Origin: Aedes albopictus
Lineage: Eukaryota > Arthropoda > Insecta > Diptera > Culicidae
Direction of reading: 5' to 3'
Length of the DNA: 64,000 bases
Assembly (NCBI RefSeq): GCF_035046485.1
Contig: NC_085137.1
Span: 445,660,334 to 445,724,333, forward strand
The translations under genes were made by a program, and so were the position numbers. How positions within the stretch are numbered: position 1 is the stretch's first letter; every line of letters begins with the position of its first letter. Shown piece by piece: positions 56,456-64,000 of the stretch. The notes below the pieces were generated by a model. It was not told where the DNA came from, did not search any database, and was given only the letters and a program-made list of their open reading frames with translations.

Positions 56456-56517
56456 TTTTTAGCTTTATTTACGAGGCTTTCAGCCCTAGGCTGGTTCCTT
56501 TCGGACAACAATACATC
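56456..56517 (-). mobile_element. SINE 3' fragment
   Basis: 'ttttagctttatttacgagg' and 'ctttcagccctaggctggtt' match, in reverse, the tail region 'gaactagcc...ctcgttaata' of the SINE family at 9.3 and 35.2 kb. Only the 3' part is present. Confidence 0.5.
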
Positions 56518-56529
56518 TGTAAATATTTT

Positions 56530-58580
56530 CAGATAAATCAAAGGAAATTCCGGTGGAAACTTCTAAAAAAAATATTTCTGGGGAGATTTCTTAAAAAAAA
56601 TCTCGAATTTCTTGAAATTCCTGAACTAATCTACATTCTTTAGGAGAAAATCCTGGAGGAATTTCTAAGATAGTGCTAAGAAAAATATCTTGAGAAATTC
56701 ATGAAGGAATCTTTGTATGAATATCTGCAAGGAGTTTTGGATGAATTCCTGTTTGAATGAAAGCATGCAGAAATCTCTGATGGAATTCCTGGAGAAGCAA
56801 TTTATGGAGTAGTTTCTGAATTGGAAAAGGACAAAATTTCTGCAAAAATCTCTGGAGGAGCTTCTAAAGAAACCCATGAAGCAATTTTGGAAGAAATCCA
56901 TGTAATTCATTCTGAAGAAATGCCCTTTCTGAAATTTCTGGAGGAATTTTAGAATCATATGTTGTGACCTTTCTGAAAGACTCCCTTGGAAGAATTTATG
57001 ACGAAAGCTTTTGCACAAAATCCAAGATATTAAGCTTTTCCGAGCTTCGCATGAAAAATATTCTGAAGGAATCCGTGAAAGATTTTTCCTAAAAAAAACC
57101 CAGGTGTGGAATTCATGGAGTGGCTTTCATGGAATCCATGGAGAAATTTCCGAAGAAGTTTATGAAATGTATTCTAGAGAGATGCATGAAGAAATTCTGA
57201 AGGAATCTCTTGATGAATTTCAGTTTGAAATTCTAAAAAAGTTCACGGAGCATTTTTCGAATTAATCCCTAACACTTTTTCATAAAGAATCCCCGATTTT
57301 TTTTTCTAAGGAAGCCGTGAACGATTTTTCGTAAGCCATTCCGCTCTTGAAATTTTTATAAGGTTACCCAGCAATCAATTTGGGAACCAAGATGTTCTAA
57401 AGCCGTTCTTGGAGAAATTTCTATATGAATCTCTAGAAAAATTTGAAAAGAATCCCTAGAAGATTTGATGAAAGAATCCCCGGGTAATTTTCTAAATGAA
57501 CTTCTTGAAGCACTTCTGAAGGAAACTTAGAGCATTTCCAAAACTGATCTCAAAAATGTATTTACAAAAGAATCTCTGGAAAATTTTCTGGAGAAACGCC
57601 AAGAGGAATTTCGAAAGGAGCCTCTGGAAGAATTTCTTATCGAAACCCAGGGAACATGTATTTAAGGAATTTTAGAAGCGAAAATTCGGAAGGAATCCAT
57701 GAAAGCTTTTGCAATGGAACATTTGGAGAATTTTGTAGAGGAATCTTTAGACAATTTTCTGAAAAAATCCCAAAACTGATTGCTGAAATAATTTCTAAAA
57801 AAAAACCATGCGGAATTTCGAGTGGAATCCATGGCCATTTTTTGGAAGAAATTCATGAAAAAATTACTAAAGTATTCTTTGAGGAATTCCAGGAGCAATT
57901 CCTAGAAGCCCCCCTGAAGTAATCCAAAAAAGTTTCAAAGACATTATTGAAAAATTTTCGAAAATAAATTTCAGTGGATTTCCCAGATTTCTCGGAAAAA
58001 ATCTTAAGTATTCTCTGAGCGATTTTATAAAGGAATGTTTGAAAATTTGTTTGAATAAAAATGCAAGGAATTTCTGAAAAATGGGAATAATTTCCGAAAA
58101 AAATCCCTCGGGGAATATCTAAAGCAATCTTTGCAAGATTTTTCCAAAAGATACTTTGTGAAATTTGTGGAGGAGCCCTCCCCAGTGGAGATTCTTTCAG
58201 CAACTGGAGGAATTTTCATTAACTTCCTAAAGATTTATTTCTAGTTAATGCTTGGGAGTTTTTTGAAAGAATATGTGAAAGAACTCCCGTGGGACTCCTT
58301 GGATGAATTTCCGAAGGAAATCCTGAATGAATTCCTGAGGGAAGACATTCTGAAATTTAAACCAAAGAATTTCTTAAGGAATGATTGAAGAACTTTCTAA
58401 CGGAATTCCTGAGGAATTTTCTGATCAAGTGGATTTCTGAAGGAAACCACGAACGAACTTTGTTAAAGAATCCGAATTTCGGATGGAATCTCTGTAAGAA
58501 ACTAACTCAAAGAGATTTTTTCGTACTTCCAAACTTAAATGCAAAAAAAAATCAAAAACTGCTCAAGCGATTGTTTTTAA
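56530..58580 (-). repeat. 12-bp-type array in reverse orientation
   Basis: The words read 'ggaatttctgaaggaatcc', the reverse complement form of the family. Open frames on both strands (for example 57011-57265, 57656-57922 and 57853-58203) are repeat products (EEFLEE, KILKEF, RNSS types). Confidence 0.75.
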
Positions 58581-58719
58581 ATTATTAGAAGGCAAATTTT
58601 CCAATACCATTAAGAACATGTTTCTAACGTGTATGAAGGTACGACAGATTACAATATTCACAAGTTTTCTTTTTATAAGGGCGAAATGTTCAGAAATTCA
58701 GAATGGGTATTTTAGTATA

Positions 58720-59312
58720 AAGACCGGTCCAGAAAGTATGGACGCAGTAAGAAAATACTGGCATTTCATAACTATTGATGACTAGTTCTTTTTGAAAGCT
58801 ACATCCTGTTGGTCAACCTATTTTCTCAGCATTTGTATGACGGTTTTTGCGGTTCCAACAGTGTATTTCAAAATTCATGAACTTTCAACGGAACATCATT
58901 GAAAAAATGTGCACAAACGATGTACAGAGTTTGAAAGGTCACTTAGGAAAAGAACAAAATATGGTGGGAGTAAGTTGAAAATTGTGCAACCAGCAATTAG
59001 CATCCACGATGGGAATAACACGTTAAAGCATAGGCAAAAATTGGGTAAAAAATAAAGATCCTGCTATCCCTCGTTTAGATAAACAAATAATGAAGGTGTT
59101 TCAGCACAACAAAAAACCTTCTAACTAACACAGAGCGGGGTATGTCCAAAAAAGTTATCATTTCGAATTCCAATGTTCATCGTGACAAAGAACGTTTGAA
59201 TTTTCGATCCTATTGTAAGCAGAAACAGACAAAACGGAGCCCGAAACAAGAACCATCGATCAGGCCCAGACAACTGAAGACTAGGTGCGTCCATACTTTC
59301 TGTGGCAGTCTT
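58720..59312 (+). pseudogene. Internally deleted mariner/Tc1-type transposon
   Basis: The termini AAGACCGGTCCAGAAAGTAT and GGACGCA are mirrored at the right by TGCGTCC then ATACTTTCTGTGGCAGTCTT, with TA at 58718-58719 and 59313-59314. The inside still codes, with frameshifts, for the N-terminal half of a transposase: a helix-turn-helix-like start (VQSLKGHLGKEQN), KNWVKNKDPAIPRLDKQIM (the frame at about 59.04 kb), then the linker SNVHRDKERLNFRSYCKQKQ, which lies in the 59142-59336 frame. The DDD/E catalytic half is gone. A non-autonomous relic. Confidence 0.8.
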
Positions 59313-59314
59313 TA

Positions 59315-60434
59315 CATATTCAGCAGGACGGAATAAAAATATCCCAGTACTAAATAGAAGATTTTTTGAACCATATGGAAAAGCATAACATTAATAAAAA
59401 TGACAGAAATATTTTTCCTTGCATTGAAGGGGATATTACACCTTTCGAAAAAATACACATTCGAATTTTTTACATAGTTATATATAATGATGTGAATTTC
59501 CAATTTAATTATAGGATAATTCAGATTACCCCCGAATGTAGAGGCGCTTGGTGAGATAAGGAGAAAATCATTTGTTTACATGAAAAGGTCAATTTTTTGT
59601 CGTCAAATTTTACTCAGTTTTTGCTCTAGGAGTTGCTAGTTTCCATTTGCAATGGCTTCCATTATCATCACTCTTGATGCCCACGCCGACAGATACCGGA
59701 TTGGCCAGCTAACATAAAACCCGGAAGATCGCCCGCCGGAGGCATAGCAAGAGCTCCTCATCCTCAAATTAATCACATAAATTGTTCGTAAGTACCTACC
59801 GGATCTAAGCGCATCTGAAAGAGAATTAAATTTTCTTTCCAAAAACTGCTCGTTTGTTTCTCTACAATGCGAAATTCGATACGAAAAAGTGAAACAAGTG
59901 CACTTTGCCTATGCTGCGCCATGGCACTTTTTGGCGGAGTCACGTTTTTCGTAGGGTTCTCATTTCAGCCACCAGGTGCGGAGGGATCGGTAGCTTCCGT
60001 CAGATTTGCTTATAGAGCTTTATTTCTACACATGAGAAACTGCAAAAACTGGTAATTTTCATAAGGGTATGTCTTCTGAAATTTGTGAGATTTTAAAACT
60101 ATCGAAAATCGCATGAGTCATTTAATTTTATTTGAGAGAACGGTAGAAAAATGTAAAAGGTTATTTTTAATGTGCATGAGAACGCCTTTTTAAAGAAGCG
60201 AATTCTCATACTGGAAGATGAAAATGTTTTCTTTTATCTGAAGAGCTAGTTACTCAATAGTTATTCATGGAGTAACTTTGATTACACCACTGGGCTAGAT
60301 TCAGAACATTCCCAACTGGGAGTAAGTTTGACACGAAAAGCAAACAGTGTAGTGAGATTTTCGACGCAAAAATAAATAGTGGCGTTAGCACAGTTTATTG
60401 CCCATGTAAAGTTCGAAATTGTACAGGATGATAC
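59315..60434. other. Unrecognised AT-rich DNA
   Basis: No supported gene and no delimited repeat. Around 59.64-59.87 kb is a G+C-richer piece ('gcccacgccgacagataccg') without a motif. Confidence 0.4.
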
Positions 60435-60437
60435 TAA

Positions 60438-61844
60438 GGGCATCTCCAGGAGCGTTATAAAATGTATGGTAGTTTTAAAATGCATCTGGAACTGCATCTT
60501 GACCAGGCCTGCATCTTCAGCAGGCGTTTCAAATGTATAAATTCGAACAGTTTTGTTTCAAAATTTGTAACTAGCATACGACCCCGTTCTATTTTTGCAC
60601 AAATTTGAAACAAGATTTTGACGCGTTCTATTTATGTTGTTGCCGTGGTAAATCATACAGGGGATAGACAAAATGATCGGGACAGGCAAAATTTTCACTT
60701 TTCAAAAAATGTCCAATTAGCTGTAATTTTTTGAAAAGTGCATCAAATATTCTCAAATTTTCACTGTTAGTTAATCAACTAGTTGTGTATCAGTGGACAA
60801 AATTTGGAAAAGATCGGGCTGTTCTGCACAAAGTTATGAGCATTTTAAAGAAAAGGTAGAATAATCCGATAGCCAACTTTGAGCTTAATGGCACAAATTT
60901 CCCAAATGGAGGAGAACGTGCCTCTGGAGCCGACCTACTGATATATCTCTGGATTCAATGAACCGAATGCAAGGAAATTTTGTCCATTTATGACTTATAT
61001 AATGAGCTCTGAAAAACGTTTGACAGAACTTGAAATTATTAACAAGAGAGAAAGTTATAGCGATATCATTAATTTTATGATTTTTCAATAAATTGGTCTA
61101 TTTTCAAAATGCATCCTATTACTTTTTCAATGAATTGCCGCCTATGTTGTTACGTTCTTTCAAAACATATCTGAATTTAAGACAATCAGAGGGAATTCAA
61201 ATGAACTATAATAAGCATCTTGAATTTTCAAACGATGTTGAAATTTAAGAAAATTTGGTATTTTATTAGAAAAATAATCTAATCGTTGTAATTGTCTTCC
61301 GCGTTAAGAATTTTAAGTTATGTCAGAAGTTTTTCAAAGCTAATTATATAAGTCATAAATGGTCAAAATTTCATTGCATTCGGTTCATTGAATTCAGAGA
61401 TATCACAGCTCAAAGTTGGCTATCGGATAACTGTACCTTTTTGTTAGAATCTTTATAACTTCGTGCAGTATAGTTCGATCTTTTCCAAATTTTGTCCACT
61501 GATACACAACTAGTTGATGAACTTACAGTAAAAAATTAAGAATATTTGATGCACTTTTCGCAAAGTTACAGCTATTTGAATTTTTTCTGAGAAAGGAAAA
61601 TTTTGCCTGTCCATCTTGTTTATCCCCTGTATGTATGCCCTCTGGGAACATCATTCTACCGAGTCCAACGGGGTTTATGATTTATTAGGTCGTTGACAAA
61701 TAAATTTACCGATTTCCGTAAGAAGTATGCAAGGTTTAGAACTGCTGCTGAAGACGCCCATGTTTGAGTTCTATTTTTGACAGTTACAAATTTTGTAACC
61801 GCTTTAAAAATATAACTAGAACTGAAACGCTCCTGGAGATGCCC
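60438..61844. mobile_element. PIF/Harbinger-like MITE (host of a nested MITE)
   Basis: The ends GGGCATCTCCAGGAGCGTT and AACGCTCCTGGAGATGCCC-type (read 'gaaacgctcctggagatgcc') are inverted; TAA flanks both sides (60435-60437 and 61845-61847). A TWA duplication with GGGCAT-type ends is typical of PIF/Harbinger. It is interrupted at 60658-61629 by a TA element; without it this MITE is about 435 bp. Non-coding. Confidence 0.75.
60658..61629. mobile_element. TA-flanked MITE, complete copy, nested
   Basis: The left CAGGGGATAGACAAAATGAT is matched by the reverse complement of 'gtccatcttgtttatcccctg' at the right, with TA at 60656-60657 and 61630-61631. The arms continue inverted for roughly 230 bp ('caactagttgtgtatcagtg', 'gttggctatcggataac'). 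A frame at 60885-61088 has no domain. The truncated copy at 36284 lacks a ~57-bp internal block present here near 60885-60942. Confidence 0.85.
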
Positions 61845-61847
61845 TAA

Positions 61848-63420
61848 ATCTTAATCTGCTGGTTCCTTATGCAATTTCGATTGTTTTGGTCAGTCACGGA
61901 GTAGCAAGTCCAAATTGTACGATCTTTTCTAGCCCATGCTCTAATTCAAGAAGAATTCTATTATTTTTGAAACAACCACTGACTGGCAACATTTCAAACG
62001 TTATGTGGAAGAAGTTCAGAAAGGATTTTTGTACATTAGTTCAAATACTACTCGTAAACACCGAATAAACACATACCTTCCACTGCCACACATCTTCTCA
62101 GTAGGTAACAGAGAAGTACATGGTCAATGAGGTAATCCGAGGAGAGACTGAGAATTCAGTGAAAACCTTTTGTTTTCCCTTTAGGCAAAGTACTCTGCCG
62201 CAGTCGATCGACTGTATTGCATCACACTGTTTGTGTAATCCAATTAGTAAACACAGCACCCGTCTACTGCACAGAGGCGTCTACTGCACTTGAAATAGAA
62301 AATCGATGTACCAAGTGTATTTTACATTACCTTGCTTGATTTAAATCTTTGTCCGAGCAGAAGGTAGGAATCGAGTCCCATTTTTTAACAAGCTTATGGA
62401 GGAGTGTGGTCACTGGTCAGGGCAAAGGTGAATTATGCTATTCGTATTAGTAGGTTTCAAGCACAGCTGTTTGCTTACGTAGGGTTCCTTGGTGGAAAAT
62501 TGTTCTACTTATTACCTTAGCATTAGCATTAGCATTACGCAAGTCGCACAAATTCGTAGGTGGTACAGCCCTGGAACGCTGTTATGAGGGTTGCATCCTT
62601 CCTGTCCGTTACCAAAGTACAAAGATTTGGGACTAATCTCTTACTCTTAGACAAGATTGACGCAATCCTCCAACGGTCGAGTGCTGTCCTGGCCACGTCC
62701 TTGCGACAGCTGAGGGATGGGAAAGGAAGATTAGTTGGACACCTATGAAAAATTATTCTACTTATTACCTGTTCTTTTAACAGTTTTTTCCTCAACACAT
62801 CCAAAAACGACTGAGATAGATTCACCACTATCAACATTTTGTTAGATTCTCCATCGCTCGTGGTGGTATTCGTTCCATACTCAACCCAGAAGGAAGTGTT
62901 TATTTAGCTTCTGGATAGTTTATACACTTCAACACCCGACCCTCGTCTCAAAACCAACCAAAACATCATACCGGGGACTATTAAACTATTTTTATTACCC
63001 ACCACCATCGCACCGCAGTAATGCTGCGCCTAAGCTTGCTCTCGCACGTGATTATGATTACTTGCGGCGTTGTCTATGCCACCGCTTCCCGATTATGATC
63101 GTCGATCGTAAAGAAATTGAACCATTTTTAGCGCCCGTTTCCATTGGATTCCGTTGCTCTGCGGTGATTGACAAGAAGCCACAGAGTGTCAATTTATCTT
63201 GAGCACGATCGATGAAACGCGGTTAAGAATGAGTGTTTAGTGGCACGGCATTGCTGGATCAATTCGTATCTGGCTTCCACACCACAGAGAATCTATTCTA
63301 CGCTACAATCTTCGTCGGTTGAGGTCATTTACTTTTATCGCACTCCGTAACAATATGGTCCAGAACTAGGTCCAGAACTAAAAATTGAACAGAAATAATA
63401 ATAGATCCAATTGTGAGGCC
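61848..63420. other. Unrecognised DNA
   Basis: No supported gene. At 62514-62536 there is a short TTAGCA-type hexamer run ('ttagcattagcattagcatt'). The minus-strand frame 62535-62837 (100 codons) is ordinary and domain-free; the moderately G+C-richer stretch 62.53-62.75 kb may be an old repeat. Confidence 0.35.
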
Positions 63421-63424
63421 ACTA

Positions 63425-64000
63425 TGCACGAATTCTATACCGCAGGCATCTATTGATGAAGACCTGTAGCTGTTGAGTGTTCTACACTGATACACAGCAG
63501 GTTTCACTTGCGTATAGCAGCACAGATTTCACGTTCGAGTTGAACATTCGGATTTTGGTGCGTCGACTAATCTGGTTATTTCCCGTACATTTCTTAAACT
63601 CGCAAAAGCAGCCCTCGCCTTCTTGATCCGTGCACCTATGTCGATCTTGGTGCCGCCATCGGCCGCCATTTGACTACCAAGATATTGGATACTTTCAACA
63701 TTCTCCACTGATTGCCCGCCCAGCTACCGTAAAGCAGGAAGGGTTGACCGTGTTTACATTCAACGATTTGGTCTTGTTAACGTCGATGGTAAGACCTGCC
63801 GCTGAGGAGCGATTGGCAAGATCATCGAGCTTGCTCTGCATATCAGAGCGCCGTTGAGCTAGGAGAGCAACGTCATCAGCCAGTTCGAAGTCATTTAGGT
63901 GCTCCATGGTAATGGGTTGCCACAGCAATCCACGATTTGGTTCACGGTCAATCGCAGCAACCAGGATCTCGTCGATTACGATGAGGAACAGTAGCGGTGA
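63425..64000 (-). pseudogene. LINE reverse transcriptase fragment, truncated by the window edge
   Basis: On the minus strand it enters at the right edge with SPLLFLIVIDEIL (the loop before the catalytic motif), then HLNDFELADDVALLAQ (the A-D-D catalytic motif), QSKLDDLANRSSAAGLTIDV and NKTKSLNVNTVNPSCFT, matching the palm-to-thumb part of a non-LTR RT. After a frame change come GTKIDIGARIKKAR and RTKIRMFNSNVKSVLLYASE, and the reading ends near 63.5 kb in a stop. Stops and at least one frameshift make it a pseudogene fragment. The clade is RTE-like or a neighbour; 5' part lies beyond the window. Confidence 0.75.

Overview
The window looks like intergenic or heterochromatin-like DNA from a culicine mosquito, most probably Aedes. 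This is inferred from the mixture of repeats: RTE-type LINEs, tRNA-derived SINEs, a Penelope-like element with a GIY-YIG domain, a BEL/Pao LTR element, Helitron ends, many TA-flanked MITEs, and huge degenerate arrays of a 12-bp word. I found no convincing host protein gene, no rRNA and no functional tRNA gene. The only long intact coding region is the polyprotein of a BEL/Pao retrotransposon. Almost all the shorter open frames are by-products of the 12-bp arrays.

Layout. 1-3.8 kb: mostly unrecognised DNA, a GC-rich stretch, an RTE LINE 5' scrap, microsatellites, a Helitron 5' end and a hAT-like end. 3.9-8.5 kb: 12-bp array broken by one Tc1/mariner-like end. 8.5-11.5 kb: an unrelated repeat with a period of about 1 kb, one copy carrying a SINE. 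12.8-14.8 kb: second 12-bp array. 14.9-21.7 kb: Helitron 3' end, then an RTE LINE pseudogene split by a 4.3-kb nest of at least five inverted-repeat elements and a SINE. 21.7-28.1 kb: mostly unrecognised. 28.1-30.8 kb: a piggyBac-like fragment, then a decayed Penelope-like element interrupted by a MITE. 31.5-33.3 kb: two MITEs and a GC-richer possible unique segment. 33.7-39.4 kb: more 12-bp-type arrays with SINEs, a 212-bp hairpin and a local duplication.

39.5-43.4 kb holds the most unusual object: a 3.84-kb TTAA-flanked piggyBac-like element with no coding capacity. Its two arms are tandem arrays of the same ~151-bp monomer in opposite orientation (152-bp monomers on the left, ~302-bp dimers on the right), with another inverted-repeat element at the centre. 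Transcription across it could give a multi-kilobase hairpin.

44.8-51.9 kb is a complete, apparently young BEL/Pao element on the minus strand: two 535-bp LTRs differing at about two positions, a 5-bp target duplication GATAC, and one uninterrupted polyprotein frame that begins with a PHD finger. 52.8-58.6 kb is again 12-bp-type array with MITEs. 58.7-64 kb holds an internally deleted mariner, a PIF/Harbinger-like MITE with a TA-flanked MITE nested inside it, and a LINE reverse-transcriptase fragment running off the right edge.

Boundaries were read by eye from inverted and direct repeats. Family names rest on terminal motifs, target duplications and protein motifs; no database was searched.
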